In this document: in pieces, positions 53,054-63,647 of the stretch
How the letters are laid out: each line of letters opens with the position of its first letter
Numbering within the stretch: position 1 is the stretch's first letter
NCBI GenBank assembly: GCA_031406795.1
Contig: JANOHV010000007.1
Coordinates: 58,842 to 122,841, forward strand
Direction: 5' to 3'
Source of the DNA: DATDCY01 sp031406795 [NCBI: Candidatus Rokuibacteriota bacterium]
GTDB lineage: Bacteria; JAUVQV01
DNA: 64,000 nt
Translations under genes and position numbers: made by a program
Notes under the pieces: model-generated
The model's input: the letters and a program-made list of their open reading frames with translations, nothing else
Database searches by the model: none
Told to the model about the DNA's origin: nothing

Positions 53054-54352
53054 TCAGGGCGGCAATTCGGTCGCCGGCGTCTGCCGGTCGAGCAGACGGA
53101 GAAAGACATCGACCACAGCAGGGTCGTACTGTTTGCCGGCCTGTGCGGTCAGATACTCGCGGATGCGGACCGCCGGCCAGGCCGCGCGATAGGGACGGTT
53201 GCTCGCGAGCGCGTCCCACGCGTCCACGACGCTGAAGATGCGCGCTGAAAGGGGGATCTGCGCACCCGCCAGGCCGCGCGGATAACCGGAGCCATCCCAC
53301 TTCTCGTGGTGGCAGTAAGGGATGTCGATCGCGCGCCCCAGGTAGCTGATGTTCTGGAGCACATGCCGGGCGAATTCGGGATGCCGGCGCATGATCTCCG
53401 TTTCCTCGCCGGTGAGCGGGCCGGGCTTGAGCAGAATTGCGTCCGGGACCCCCATCTTGCCGATGTCGTGCAGGAGCGCGCCACGCCGCGCGTCGTCGAG
53501 TTCCGTGCCGGAGAGGCCAAGTTCCTTCGCCACGAGCAGCGTCATCCCCGTCGTGCGGCGGCAATGCCCCTCGGTTTCCGCGTCGCGGAGTTCGAGCGCC
53601 CTCGCCCAGCCCTCGAGCGTTTCGTCCCAGGCATCGGTGACCTGCCGCGCGAGGCGCTCGTTCTCGATGGCCTGGCCCACGAGGCGGCGCGACGCCTGGG
53701 CAACGACGCCGAACAGGGCAAGGTAGAGGAGACCGAAGCCGCCAACGACGCCAACGACCACGTCGATCCTGATTTCGGCGATACGCGAGTCAAGCCTCGC
53801 GGTACTCGCGTAGATTTCATAGGCCCCGACAATCTCTTCCGAGTCGCTGGCGCGGAGAGGAACGTAGACTTCGAGCAGGTGGCCGAAGGCGCCGTACTCC
53901 GTGGTGTTCTCGGCCTTGCCGAGCGAGGAAAGCTCGGCGTGCACCGCGCCGTGAAGTGCTGCGAGAAGCTCGCCGTTGTCTGGCTCTCTCGCGCCGAGAT
54001 TCTGGCCGAGGTCGCTGTAGAGGAGGGTCATCTCATTGTTCCAGATCTTGACGCGCACGATCTCCTCGGGCCGCGAGAGGCCCGTGCGCACCGTCGCATC
54101 CACCTGCCGGTAGAGCTCGGGCGGGAACGCGCCCGCCATCGATTTCGCGTCGAGAAGCGGCCGGATCAGCGTGCTCACCTGGCGGCTGGCGATGCCGGCC
54201 GCTTCTTGCAGTTCCTGTGAAACCAGCCGTTGCTGGAAAAAGTAGCCGATCACGACAGCCGCGGCGGTCGTGACGCCGAGCCCGATCAAAGTGAACCGCC
54301 AGATGAGGGTCGCTTCGAACGCCCTCTTCTGGCGGCTCGTCCCGGCGCTCAT
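53054..54352 (-). CDS. Membrane HD-GYP c-di-GMP phosphodiesterase
   Basis: 432 residues. Two membrane helices (about 15-40 and 205-230) bracket a periplasmic sensor region; then an HD-GYP domain with LLHDIGKMGVP, HHEKWDGSGYPRGLAG and DAWDALASNRPYR, all canonical. ATG 54352 is chosen because it puts a basic stretch before the first helix; the ribosome site is poor, and longer in-frame starts exist. It lies 121 bp downstream of the PII-like gene and may share the efflux transcript. Confidence 0.85.
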   Translation of the reverse strand: MSAGTSRQKRAFEATLIWRFTLIGLGVTTAAAVVIGYFFQQRLVSQELQEAAGIASRQVSTLIRPLLDAKSMAGAFPPELYRQVDATVRTGLSRPEEIVRVKIWNNEMTLLYSDLGQNLGAREPDNGELLAALHGAVHAELSSLGKAENTTEYGAFGHLLEVYVPLRASDSEEIVGAYEIYASTARLDSRIAEIRIDVVVGVVGGFGLLYLALFGVVAQASRRLVGQAIENERLARQVTDAWDETLEGWARALELRDAETEGHCRRTTGMTLLVAKELGLSGTELDDARRGALLHDIGKMGVPDAILLKPGPLTGEETEIMRRHPEFARHVLQNISYLGRAIDIPYCHHEKWDGSGYPRGLAGAQIPLSARIFSVVDAWDALASNRPYRAAWPAVRIREYLTAQAGKQYDPAVVDVFLRLLDRQTPATELPP

Positions 54353-54473
54353 TCTCCGCAGCCAGCGGGACGGCAGCGCGACGGCCCGCACGTGCGCAAC
54401 CAGAGCCGACCGTCGGAACGCATCCACCCGGGTACTGTCCGAGAAGCGTCGCCGCCTGTCAAGAACGGTCAGC

Positions 54474-54815
54474 TCAGATCGCGGCCGCGCCGCACTCGCC
54501 GTTGCTGATCCGCAGGGCGTCGAACACCTCGGTGACATAGATCTTGCCGTCGCCGGTCAGGCCGGTGTGGGCATTTGCGGCGATGCAGGAAACCACCCGG
54601 TCGAGGTGTTCGTCGCTGCAGAAAACTTCAATGCGCATGTGCGGGACATACGCCATCTCGTCCACGACGATGCGATGCGCCGCGCTTCGGGCGCGCCCGC
54701 GCCCGAAGCCCTGGCCTTTGCCGATGCTGATCCCGGTCAGCTCCGGGATGTCCCGCAATCCGATGGCGACCGGGGAGAGCTGGTGCGGCTTGATGAACGC
54801 GATCACCTGTTTCAC
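54474..54815 (-). CDS. PII-like signalling protein linked to metal efflux
   Basis: 113 residues, GlnB fold: KQVIAFIKPHQLSPV start, GKGQGFGRG T-loop base, and TGLTGDGKIYVTEVFDALRI (B-loop-like GDGKIYV). The T-loop lacks the uridylylated Tyr context of GlnB (YRGxEY). A group of PII proteins (PII-NG) has been described next to CusA/CzcA genes, and this fits. GTG start overlaps the czcA stop by 4 bp, with GGAGG 7 nt upstream. Likely an effector-binding regulator of the pump. Confidence 0.85.
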   Translation of the reverse strand: MKQVIAFIKPHQLSPVAIGLRDIPELTGISIGKGQGFGRGRARSAAHRIVVDEMAYVPHMRIEVFCSDEHLDRVVSCIAANAHTGLTGDGKIYVTEVFDALRISNGECGAAAI

Positions 54816-57800
54816 GATGCGGCCTCCGTCTCGGTTGACTGTTTTCTGTTTTCGAGCCACTCGTAGATCGTCGGCAGAACGATCAGCGTCAGGATGGTCG
54901 ACGTGACTAGCCCGCCCATCACGACCACCGCGAGCGGCTTCTGGATATCGGCCCCCGAGCCGGTGGCGTAGAGCATTGGCACGTGCCCGATGAAGCTGCA
55001 GAGGGCCGTCATGATCAGCGGGCGGAAGCGCAGGTCGCAGCCCATGCGGACGGTTTCTTCGACCGATCGGCCCTCGGCGCGCAACTGGCGGAAGAACGCG
55101 ATGAGCACGACGCCGTTCTGGACCGCGATGCCGAGCAGCACGATGAAGGCCACCGCCGCGGAAACCGAAAGCGGCATGCCGATCGCCGCGATCGCCAGCA
55201 CGCCGCCGACGAGCGCGAAGGGGAGATTGAGAACCACCAGCAGCGAGTCGCGGAAGGATCCGAGCGCCAGGTAGAGAAGGATCAGCACCAGCGCGAGGGC
55301 GATCGGCACAACCACCGAAAGCCGGCGCATCGCGCGCTGCTGGTTCTCGAACTGACCGCCGTATTCCAGGAAGTAGCCGGGGGGCAGACTCGACTCCAGC
55401 CCGGCAAGGCGTGATTGTGCCTCGGCCACGAAACCGCCGAGGTCGCGGCCACGAATGTTGACTTCGGCCGCGACGCGGCGCATTCCTTTCTCGCGGCTGA
55501 TCTGGGCCGGCCCCTCGACGGTCGCTATGGTGGCGATCCTCGCGAGCGGCACGCGCTCCCCGCCGGCGCCGGTGAAGAGGATGCGCCCGACTGCTTCCAG
55601 GTCGGCGCGCGCCTCGGCCGGGAAGCGCACCACGACGGCCACCCGCCGCTGCCCCTCGACGACGCGCGTCGCCTCCGTGCCGGCGAGCGCCGTCTCGATC
55701 GTCGCGTTCACGTCGGCGACGCTGATCCCGTACCGCGCCATCGCGGCGCGGTCCAGCGCGAACTCGATCTGCTCCATGCCGGAGACCTGCTCGACGCGGG
55801 CGTCGTTGGCGCCGCGCAGGGTGCCGAGCACCGCGGCCGCCTGGTCCGCGAAACCCTTGAGCAGGGCGATGTCGTCCCCGTAGATCTTCACGGCGAGGTC
55901 GCTCTTGACGCCCGAGATCAGCTCGTTGACCCGTAGCGCGATCGGCTGCGAGAATGAGAGCCGCACCCCGGGGATCTTGCCGAGTTCGCCCTGCATGGCG
56001 GCGACGAGTTCAGGCTTGGTCTTCGCGCTGGTCCAGTCCCCGCGCGGCTTGAGCATGATGAGCAGGTCGGTCTGCTCGGGTCCCATCGGGTCCTCGGAGA
56101 TCTCGGCCCGTCCGGTCTTGCTGACGACCGCCGTCACCTCGGGGAAGATCTCGCGCAGGCGACGCTCCATGAAGCTGCTGACGCTGACCGATCCCTCGAG
56201 CGAGGCGTTGGGCAACCGCACCACGTTGATCGCGATCGCTCCTTCATCCAGGTTCGGGATAAACTCGGTGCCGATCTTCGTGGCGGCGAACCCGGCGCTG
56301 ACGAGGAGGGCGGCCGACAGCGCGAAGGTCACCCAGCGGGCCCTGCGGGCGCCGGCGAGCACGGCCAGGTAGCCGTGGTGAACGGCCTTGACGACGCGGA
56401 ATTCCTTCTCCGGGGCCTGCCGCAGCAGCAGCGCCGCGGCCACCGGCACGATGGTCAGCGCCACGACGAGCGAGACGAGGATCGCAATGATCATCGTTGC
56501 CGCGAGCGGGGCGAACATCTTCCCCTCGATCCCCTGCAGCGAGAACAGCGGAATCATCACGATCACGATGATCAGCACCGAGAAGGCCACGGGTCGCGCC
56601 ACTTCGCCGATCGCCTCGCGGGCGATGTGCCAGCGCAGGCCGGGGTCGCGCCGCTCGCCGAAGTGGCGGCGCATGTTTTCGACGATGACAATCGAGGCGT
56701 CCACGACCATGCCGACCGAAAACGCCAGCCCGCCGAGGCTCATCAGGTTCGAGGAGATCCCGGTGCGGCCCATGATCAGAAACGTCACGAGGAAGGTGAT
56801 CGGCAGCGAGGCGACGACGATGAGCGCCGTGCGCAGCTCCGCGACGAAGAGAAAGAGAATCAGGATCACGAAGATGCCGCCCTCAAGCAGGGCGTCGACG
56901 ACGGTCTTGATGCAGGCCTCGATCAGGGAGGTCCGGTCGTAGAAGACATTGAGGGCGACACCCGGCGGCAGACTCTTCTGGATCCGGGGCACGGTCTCCT
57001 TGACGGCGGTCACGACGTCCTTGGAGTTCGCCCCCCGCAGCATGATCACCATGCCGGCGACGGCCTCCCCCTGGCCGTCCCGGGAGACCGCGCCCTGGCG
57101 GGACTGCGGGCCGACGACGACTTCGGCGACGTCGTGCACGTGCACCGGCGTCCCCGCGGCGACCTTGAGCACGACTTCGCGGATGTCGTCGACTCCGGTG
57201 ATTTGCCCGAGTCCGCGGATATAGGTCTGCTCCCAGCCGCGCACGATGAAACCCGCGGCGGCGTTGGCGTTGTTGCGCTCCAGCGCTTCCACGACGTCCC
57301 GCAGGCCGAGGCCGTACTTGAGCAGCGCGTCGGGGCGCACGAGCACGTGGTACTGTTTGACGAAGCCGCCGAAGCTGTTGACCTCGTTCACGCCGGGGAT
57401 CGGGCGCAGCTGCGGCGCCACGAGGAAATCCTGGATCCCCCGCAGCTCCATCGGCGAGAGCGTTGCGCTCTCGAGCGTGTACTGGAAGATCTCTCCCAGC
57501 CCGGTGCTGGTCGGCCCCAGTTCCGGCTCGACGCCGGCCGGGAGCTGGTCCTTTGCCCCCTGGATGCGTTCAAAGACCTGCTGGCGGGCGAAATAGATGT
57601 CGGTGTCGTCGTCGAAGACCACGATCACCTGCGAGAGGCCGGCCTTGGAGAGCGAACGCACCTGGGTCACCCGCGGCACGCCGCCCATCTGCTGCTCGAT
57701 CGGGTAGGTGACCTGCTGCTCGATGTCGGCCGCCGAGAGCCCGGCGGCCTCGGTCAGAACCATGACCTGGACGTTCGTGACGTCGGGGAAGGCGTCGATC

Positions 57801-57901
57801 GGCAGGCGCGTCCAGGCCACGGCCCCGGCGATGCAGAGCAGCAGCGTGGCGGCGATGACGAACCAGCGCTGCCGCAGCAGAATGGCGATGAAAGTCGGCA
57901 T
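54812..57901 (-). CDS. CzcA/CusA-family heavy-metal RND efflux transporter
   Basis: 1029 residues, HME-RND inner-membrane pump: twelve helices in two halves with large periplasmic loops. N-terminal RQRWFVIAATLLL, PIDAFPDVTNVQV, the SGVKSDLAVKIYG loop and the C-terminal GGLVTSTILTL helix. In helix 4 the sequence is SVGMVVDASIVIVEN, lacking the DFG of Zn/Co/Cd CzcA and not matching CusA either, so the substrate metal is open. It works as a trimer with the adaptor and outer-membrane genes upstream. Confidence 0.93.
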   Translation of the reverse strand: MPTFIAILLRQRWFVIAATLLLCIAGAVAWTRLPIDAFPDVTNVQVMVLTEAAGLSAADIEQQVTYPIEQQMGGVPRVTQVRSLSKAGLSQVIVVFDDDTDIYFARQQVFERIQGAKDQLPAGVEPELGPTSTGLGEIFQYTLESATLSPMELRGIQDFLVAPQLRPIPGVNEVNSFGGFVKQYHVLVRPDALLKYGLGLRDVVEALERNNANAAAGFIVRGWEQTYIRGLGQITGVDDIREVVLKVAAGTPVHVHDVAEVVVGPQSRQGAVSRDGQGEAVAGMVIMLRGANSKDVVTAVKETVPRIQKSLPPGVALNVFYDRTSLIEACIKTVVDALLEGGIFVILILFLFVAELRTALIVVASLPITFLVTFLIMGRTGISSNLMSLGGLAFSVGMVVDASIVIVENMRRHFGERRDPGLRWHIAREAIGEVARPVAFSVLIIVIVMIPLFSLQGIEGKMFAPLAATMIIAILVSLVVALTIVPVAAALLLRQAPEKEFRVVKAVHHGYLAVLAGARRARWVTFALSAALLVSAGFAATKIGTEFIPNLDEGAIAINVVRLPNASLEGSVSVSSFMERRLREIFPEVTAVVSKTGRAEISEDPMGPEQTDLLIMLKPRGDWTSAKTKPELVAAMQGELGKIPGVRLSFSQPIALRVNELISGVKSDLAVKIYGDDIALLKGFADQAAAVLGTLRGANDARVEQVSGMEQIEFALDRAAMARYGISVADVNATIETALAGTEATRVVEGQRRVAVVVRFPAEARADLEAVGRILFTGAGGERVPLARIATIATVEGPAQISREKGMRRVAAEVNIRGRDLGGFVAEAQSRLAGLESSLPPGYFLEYGGQFENQQRAMRRLSVVVPIALALVLILLYLALGSFRDSLLVVLNLPFALVGGVLAIAAIGMPLSVSAAVAFIVLLGIAVQNGVVLIAFFRQLRAEGRSVEETVRMGCDLRFRPLIMTALCSFIGHVPMLYATGSGADIQKPLAVVVMGGLVTSTILTLIVLPTIYEWLENRKQSTETEAAS

Positions 57902-57913
57902 CGGCTCTCTCCC

Positions 57914-59332
57914 TTAGTCGGCGCAGCCGGCGCCCATTTTCGAGCGCAGGACATCCGACTTGAGCAGGAAAGAGCCGTCGGCGATAATCCGCTGACCCGG
58001 AGCAAGGCCTGCGACGATTTCGACCTTGTCGTCGAGGCGCCGGCCGAGCGTCACCGGGCGGCGCACCCAGTAGTCCCCCTCGCGGTGGACGAAGACGAAG
58101 GTGCGCCCCTCGTCGGCGAGGACCGCGACTTTCGGGACCGCGACCGCGGCGGCGCCCCCCGGTCCGGCGATGCGGACCGTGACGAACATGCCGGGCCGCA
58201 GGGCGCCATTGGGGTTGGGGACGACGATCCGCGCCCGCGCGGTGCGGGTTTCCTCGCTCACGGTGCCCGAGACAATGTCGACGCTGCCGCGGGCGATTCC
58301 CGCGGGGCTCTCGACCAGGGCGACGGCCGCCTTCCCGGCGGCAATCACCGCCGCAAGGTCGACGTCCTTGAGGTCGGCCCAGACCCAGACCTCGGAGAGG
58401 TCGCTGACGACGAAGAGTTCCTTGCCGGCTTCGACATACTCCCCGGGGTTGGCGTGGCCTTCGAGCACCGTCCCGGCACGCGGGGCGCGCACGGCGACTC
58501 TGCCGCTGAGCGCGTCGCCGGCTCCTGATACCGGGTGCTCCTGCGGCGCGACGCCCAGCCGCGTCAGACGTGATTTCGCGCCTTCGAGCTCGATCCTGGC
58601 TTCGTCCTGGCGGGAGCGGGCCTGCTGGACCTCCATCTCGGCGGAGATCTGCTTGTCGAACAGCAGCGCTTCGCGTTCGGCCGTCTTGGTGGCCAGCTCC
58701 AGCGCGGCGGCCTTTTTCAGCAGGTCGGTTTTCGCTTCGGCGACGTCGTGGCTGTCGATCTCGAAAAGGACAGCGCCGGCGGCAACCCGCTGGCCGGCCT
58801 GGGCCGGGGAGCTGAGCACCACGCCCGACAACGGGCTCGAGACGTGCACCGTGCGGGCGTCGCTGACGTGCACCTCGCCGGTCAGGCGCACCGAGTCTTC
58901 GAACGACGCAGTGCCGGCGGCGATCGCGGCAACCAGCCCCGGCCGGCCCTCCTTCGAAACCACGTCCGGGTCGAGTTTCACGACGCCGAGCTCGTAGCGG
59001 CACGCGTCGCAGCTGTAATGCGGCACGTCGTGCTCGCACTTTCCCGTGAAGAGCTCGTCGACGGGGCGGTCGAGATCTGAGGTTTCGGCTGCGTCATGCT
59101 CGTGGGCATCCTGCTCGCCGTGGCCGGCCTCCGCTTCGTCGCGGTGGACATCGCCTTCGTGCGCAGGCTTGCGGTCGTCGTGGTCATCGTGGCCGGCCTG
59201 GACGATGATCGCCGGAGCGGCGTGCGGTGGCAAGGCGGTGCTCCTGCCGTAATAGAGCCCTGCCGTCCCCGCGGCGGCAACGGCGAGGACAAACCCGGAA
59301 AGCAACAGAATGCGCGGACTTTTCACGATCAT
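57914..59332 (-). CDS. CzcB/CusB-family periplasmic adaptor with His-rich N-terminus
   Basis: 472 residues. One N-terminal membrane helix, then a His/Asp/Glu-rich stretch (~45-90: HDDHDDRK, HEHDAAE), a small Cys motif CEHDVPHYSCDACRYELG, and the adaptor core (barrel-sandwich, alpha-hairpin ~210-270, beta-barrel, membrane-proximal domain). The metal-binding N-terminus probably delivers cations to CzcA, as in CusB. Lies 12 bp upstream of czcA and 3 bp downstream of czcC. Confidence 0.92.
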   Translation of the reverse strand: MIVKSPRILLLSGFVLAVAAAGTAGLYYGRSTALPPHAAPAIIVQAGHDDHDDRKPAHEGDVHRDEAEAGHGEQDAHEHDAAETSDLDRPVDELFTGKCEHDVPHYSCDACRYELGVVKLDPDVVSKEGRPGLVAAIAAGTASFEDSVRLTGEVHVSDARTVHVSSPLSGVVLSSPAQAGQRVAAGAVLFEIDSHDVAEAKTDLLKKAAALELATKTAEREALLFDKQISAEMEVQQARSRQDEARIELEGAKSRLTRLGVAPQEHPVSGAGDALSGRVAVRAPRAGTVLEGHANPGEYVEAGKELFVVSDLSEVWVWADLKDVDLAAVIAAGKAAVALVESPAGIARGSVDIVSGTVSEETRTARARIVVPNPNGALRPGMFVTVRIAGPGGAAAVAVPKVAVLADEGRTFVFVHREGDYWVRRPVTLGRRLDDKVEIVAGLAPGQRIIADGSFLLKSDVLRSKMGAGCAD

Positions 59333-59335
59333 CTC

Positions 59336-60565
59336 CTAGCGGACGCTGGTTGTAGAGGGCATGCCGGTCTTGCCGAGCAGCCGGTCGACGTCGATCCGCG
59401 CCTGTGCGAGGGAGGCAAGGGCGCCGGTATACTGAAGACGCGCAGCGAGCAGGACCTCCGAGGCGTCGAGGACGTCGAGGTAGGGAAACTTCCCGAGACG
59501 ATAGCCCTCCTGCACGGTGGCGAAGGCTTGCCCGGCTCCGGTGAGCACGTTGCTCCTGAGGATTGCGGCCTCACGCGCGGAGGTCTGCAACCCGACGGCG
59601 GCTCGTTCCAGTTCGGCGGTGAGTCGCCGCCCGGCCGCCGCATGTTCCCGTTCCGCCCGTTGCACATCGGCGGCTGCGGCGGCGAGGGCCCCGCGGTTTC
59701 TCCGGGATGCGAACAGGGGGAACGATGCGCCGACGGTGATCCAGGCCTCACGATCGAGGCGGCTGTAGTTCGTGGCGGCGCGCCAGGTGATGTCCGGCGT
59801 CGATTGGGCCTGCTCCTCCGCGAGCGCGCCGCGGCGCACGAGCACCTCTCGCTCCAGGAGCCTCAGGTCAGACGAACCGGCGATCTGCGCGGTCAGCGCA
59901 GCGAAATCCGGGACGGTTGTATCCTCGGGGAGGCGTCCCTCCAGCGGCTCCGAGCGCACGCCGGGGTCGCCCACGGCGAGCGCCAGTTCGGCGCGGGCGA
60001 GCGCAACTTCGCGTCGCGCCCGTTCGATTTCGGCCGCCGCGCTGTGGAGCCGGACGGCGGCCCGTGTTTCTTCGATCGGAGAAGCGGCGCCGGCGCGAAC
60101 TTTCTCCGTGACGGTTTCGGCGAAGGATCGCGTCAGCGCCAGGGACTCCTCCGTCAACACGAAGGACTGCTCGGCGGCGAGAACCGCGGCGTACGCCTTG
60201 CGGACCTGGTGGCCGATCTCGAGGCGTCGGAGGTCCGCCTGCGCGTCCAGCAGATCGAGCTCCGCGCGGGCGCTGGCGACCCTCGCCTCGCGTTTGCCGC
60301 CGCGTTCGTGCGTGCGGCTAATCCCGAGCGAAGTCTCCTCGAGCACGTTTCGGGTCTCGAGGTCCAACTCCGCCCCGGGCTTTACCGCCGCCTGGAGGAT
60401 TCTCCCTTCGCCGGCTTGGATCTCGTGGGGGACGACGGTGATCTCGAACCGGCTCTGCGTGGCCCGGGCCAGGGCCTCATCCAGACTGAGCCCCTGGGTG
60501 GAAGCTGCCGGCAGGAGCATCAGCGCGCAGATTCCTCCGGCGATCGAGAAAGTCGACAATCGCAT
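59336..60565 (-). CDS. CzcC/TolC-family outer-membrane efflux protein
   Basis: 409 residues. Signal peptide (MLLPAASTQG), then two OEP repeats (LSLDEALARATQSRFEI ... and GSFPTSRS-independent second half, FPYLDVLDASEVLLAARLQY). Long Ala/Glu/Arg-rich coiled-coil helices form the periplasmic tunnel. ATG 60565 has GGAGAG upstream; ATG 60592 would precede the signal peptide. Confidence 0.9.
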   Translation of the reverse strand: MRLSTFSIAGGICALMLLPAASTQGLSLDEALARATQSRFEITVVPHEIQAGEGRILQAAVKPGAELDLETRNVLEETSLGISRTHERGGKREARVASARAELDLLDAQADLRRLEIGHQVRKAYAAVLAAEQSFVLTEESLALTRSFAETVTEKVRAGAASPIEETRAAVRLHSAAAEIERARREVALARAELALAVGDPGVRSEPLEGRLPEDTTVPDFAALTAQIAGSSDLRLLEREVLVRRGALAEEQAQSTPDITWRAATNYSRLDREAWITVGASFPLFASRRNRGALAAAAADVQRAEREHAAAGRRLTAELERAAVGLQTSAREAAILRSNVLTGAGQAFATVQEGYRLGKFPYLDVLDASEVLLAARLQYTGALASLAQARIDVDRLLGKTGMPSTTSVR

Positions 60566-60649
60566 ACCACTCTCCTTGCAACTGGTCTTCATGTCGTGGA
60601 CGAAGAAGCTTCGCCCGGTGGGGGAATTTCGAGGTGGGGTACTACAGGA

Positions 60650-61069
60650 TCAGATTCGGAGGACTGCGATACGCAGGAAAGGCTGTCGCGGCGAACTTTG
60701 GATCGGGGGCGTGGGGCTTGCGGCGACTGCGTCCCCCGGGATGCCGAAGGCTTCGCTCGCGTAGCCGAGCGACTGTGCCACCATGGGAGCTCGGAGATCG
60801 TGATCGGGCCGGCTGCTGCTCACTGAAGTGGCTTCCGGGACGAGGATATCGACGCACGCGCTGCAGCCCTGATTCGTTCCGCTCACCGGCGTCTGATCGT
60901 GGCACGGCCCCATCGGAATCGCGGTTGAAGGCGAACAACCATTGCCAAGATCGAGGCAGAGCGCAGGGGCATCCCCACGGGCGAGCGCAAACACAAAGCA
61001 GAGCGCGAGTACCGCACTCACACCCGCACGGGAGACGCCGCTCCACGAAAGAAACCGCACACTACTCAT
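60650..61069 (-). CDS. Small secreted Cys-containing protein at the head of the efflux operon
   Basis: About 139 residues. Hydrophobic N-terminus (AGVSAVLALCFVFALARG), then Cys-rich mid-part with CLDLGNGC, GPCHDQTP and CSACVDI. The C-terminal half is polar and Pro/Ser-rich. Its place before czcCBA and the clustered Cys/His suggest a periplasmic metal-sensing or CzcI-like role; the family is not recognised. ATG 61069 is chosen; ATG 61078 is 3 codons longer. Confidence 0.6.
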   Translation of the reverse strand: MSSVRFLSWSGVSRAGVSAVLALCFVFALARGDAPALCLDLGNGCSPSTAIPMGPCHDQTPVSGTNQGCSACVDILVPEATSVSSSRPDHDLRAPMVAQSLGYASEAFGIPGDAVAASPTPPIQSSPRQPFLRIAVLRI

Positions 61070-61085
61070 ATCGTACACAGAGAGT

Positions 61086-61113
61086 AAGATAGCGACATCG
61101 CCGCCGTTGTCAA
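61086..61113 (-). promoter_or_regulatory. Promoter of the metal-efflux operon
   Basis: On the minus strand TTGACA (61113-61108), 16-bp spacer, TATCTT (61091-61086). The predicted start of transcription lies close to the first gene's ATG. Confidence 0.5.
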
Positions 61114-61133
61114 TACAGGAGGGGGCCTGCTCC

Positions 61134-63563
61134 CTAGAACGGCCAGCGCCACCCCGTTATCTTCTCCTCGTCCACGCCGTGCTCGTGGGCGAAGCGGCGG
61201 CAGGCGATCTGCGCGTTGAGAAAATGCTCCTTGGCGTGGGCGCCGGCGACGTGCAGCCGCGGCACGCGGTCGATGACGTCGATCGCCAGGCTGAAGCGGT
61301 CGATCTGGTTGTTGATCGCCAGCTCCATCGGGGTGTTGATGCTCCCCTTTTCCTTGTAACCGCGTACGTGCAGCTGCCGGTTGGCGCGCTTGTAGGCCAT
61401 CCGGTGAATCAGCCACGGGTAGCCGTGGAAGTTGAAGATCACCGGCTTGTCCGTCGTGAACAGGCCGTCGAAGTCGCGGTCGGAGAGCCCGTGCGGGTGC
61501 TCGTGGGCCGGCTGGAGGCGGAAGAGGTCGACCACGTTGATGAAACGGATCTTCAGGTCCGGGAATTCCGATCTCAACAGCGCGGTGGCCGCCAGCGCCT
61601 CGTGGGTCGTGATGTCCCCGGCCGCGGCCATCACGACGTCCGGCTCGACGCCCTGGTCGGTGCTCGCCCAGTCCCAGATGCCGATGCCCTTGTCGCAGTG
61701 CGTGATCGCTGCTTCGCGGTCCAGGTACTGCAGGTGCCGCTGCTTGTCGGCGACGATCACGTTGACGTAGTTCTCGCTTCTCAGGCAGTGATCGGCCACC
61801 GAGAGCAGGCAGTTGGCATCGGGCGGCAGATAAATGCGGGTCACCGAGGCGCTCTTGTTCACGACCACGTCGAGGAAGCCCGGGTCCTGGTGCGTAAACC
61901 CGTTGTGGTCCTGGCGCCAGACCGTGGAGGTGATCAGCAGATTGAGCGAGGCGATCTCCTCGCGCCAGGAGAGGCGGTTGCAGCTGTCGAGCCACTTGGC
62001 GTGTTGATTGAACATCGAGTCGATGATGTGGACGAAGGCTTCGTACGTGGAGAAGAACCCGTGGCGGCCGCTCAGCAGGTACCCCTCGAGCATCCCCTCC
62101 ATGGTGTGCTCGCTGAGCATCTCGATCACACGGCCGTCGGGGGCGAGCTGCGTGCCGTCGGCGTCCTCGGGAAAGTACTCGGCCAGCCAGAGCTTGCGCG
62201 TCACTTCGTAGACGGCGTCGAGCTTGTTCGAGGTCGTCTCGTCGGGGCCGAAGACCCGGAAGTTGCGCATGTTCTGGCGCATGGTGTCCCGCAGGAAGGC
62301 GCCGAGCGGGCGGGTGTTTTCGGCGGCGACGGTTGCCGGCTTTTCGACGGCAACCGCGTAGTCGCGAAAGTCGGGGAGGTGCAGCTCCTTCTTCAGGATG
62401 CCGCCGTTGGCGTGCGGGTTCGCGCCCATGCGGCGCGTGCCGGCAGGGGCCGCCGCCCGCACCCCGGGAACGGGCCGGCCTTCGGCGTCGAACAACTCTT
62501 CGGGCCGGTAGCTGCGCAACCAGCGCTCGAGCAGCGCCAGGTGCTCCGCGTTCTTCGCTACGCCCGTAATCGGGACCTGGTGCGCCCGCCAGGAGCCCTC
62601 CAGTTGATGGCCGTTGAACTCTGCCGGCGCCGTCCACCCCTTCGGGCTGCGCAGCACGATCATCGGCCAGCGCGGGCGCAGCCCCTCGCCGGTGGCGCGG
62701 GCCTGCGCCTGCAGCGCCCGGATCTCGGCCACGCAGTGGTCCAGCGTCGCCGCCATCGCCTGGTGCATGCTCTCGGGGTCGGAGCCCTCGACGAAATAGG
62801 GCGTCCAGCCGTACCCGTAGAAGAGCCAGGCCAGCTCTTCGTGACTGATGCGGGCGAGCAGCGTCGGGTTGTTGATCTTGTAGCCGTTGAGGTTGAGCAC
62901 GGGGAGCACCGCGCCGTCGCGCACCGGGTTGAGGAATTTGTTGATGTGCCAGGAGGTCGCGAGCGGGCCGGTCTCGGCCTCGCCGTCGCCGACGACCGCG
63001 GCGACGATCAGGTCGGGGTTGTCGAAGGCCGCGCCGCAGGCGTGCGAGAGCACGTAGCCGAGTTCGCCGCCCTCGTGGATCGAGCCGGGGGTCTCGGGCG
63101 TGCAGTGGCTGCCGATCCCGCCGGGGAAGGAGAACTGTTTGAAGAAGCGCCGCAGCCCCTCCTCGTCGAGACTCTTGTCCGTGTAGACTTCGGAGTAGGT
63201 CCCCTCGAGGTAGACGGGCGCGAGCACCCCGGGGGCGCCGTGCCCGGGCCCGGCCATGAAGATCATGTCCAGATCGTTGGCCGCGATGACGCGGTTCAGG
63301 TGCGTGTAGACGAACGAGAGCGCCGGACTCGCGCCCCAGTGCCCGAGCAGCCGGCTCTTCAGGTGCTCGGGCGCCAGCGGTTCGCGCAGCAGCGGGTTGT
63401 CGCGCAGGTAGATCATCCCCAGGGCGAGGTAATTGCAGGCCCGCCAGAAGGCGTCGACCCTGGCCAGTTGCCCGGCGTCGAGGGGCGTCCCCCCGACACT
63501 GGACCGCGCCGGGCCGAAGGCGCTCAACTCATCGATGGCCGCGTCCTGCAGGGTCTCGTCCAT
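61134..63563 (-). CDS. xfp: Phosphoketolase (xylulose/fructose 6-phosphate)
   Basis: 809 residues, usual length. ThDP enzyme landmarks: [73 protein letters not shown], and [10 protein letters not shown]. It splits xylulose 5-phosphate (and often fructose 6-phosphate) to acetyl phosphate plus a sugar phosphate. No acetate kinase or phosphotransacetylase neighbour is in the window. It is followed on the same strand by the efflux operon promoter. Confidence 0.95.
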   Translation of the reverse strand: MDETLQDAAIDELSAFGPARSSVGGTPLDAGQLARVDAFWRACNYLALGMIYLRDNPLLREPLAPEHLKSRLLGHWGASPALSFVYTHLNRVIAANDLDMIFMAGPGHGAPGVLAPVYLEGTYSEVYTDKSLDEEGLRRFFKQFSFPGGIGSHCTPETPGSIHEGGELGYVLSHACGAAFDNPDLIVAAVVGDGEAETGPLATSWHINKFLNPVRDGAVLPVLNLNGYKINNPTLLARISHEELAWLFYGYGWTPYFVEGSDPESMHQAMAATLDHCVAEIRALQAQARATGEGLRPRWPMIVLRSPKGWTAPAEFNGHQLEGSWRAHQVPITGVAKNAEHLALLERWLRSYRPEELFDAEGRPVPGVRAAAPAGTRRMGANPHANGGILKKELHLPDFRDYAVAVEKPATVAAENTRPLGAFLRDTMRQNMRNFRVFGPDETTSNKLDAVYEVTRKLWLAEYFPEDADGTQLAPDGRVIEMLSEHTMEGMLEGYLLSGRHGFFSTYEAFVHIIDSMFNQHAKWLDSCNRLSWREEIASLNLLITSTVWRQDHNGFTHQDPGFLDVVVNKSASVTRIYLPPDANCLLSVADHCLRSENYVNVIVADKQRHLQYLDREAAITHCDKGIGIWDWASTDQGVEPDVVMAAAGDITTHEALAATALLRSEFPDLKIRFINVVDLFRLQPAHEHPHGLSDRDFDGLFTTDKPVIFNFHGYPWLIHRMAYKRANRQLHVRGYKEKGSINTPMELAINNQIDRFSLAIDVIDRVPRLHVAGAHAKEHFLNAQIACRRFAHEHGVDEEKITGWRWPF

Positions 63564-63647
63564 TGCGAACTCCTTTCGCTGCTCTCCGGTAGAAGGGCGA
63601 TCTGATCACCGGCGCGATCGGGTGACCGCCTGCCGGTCCGCGAACGC

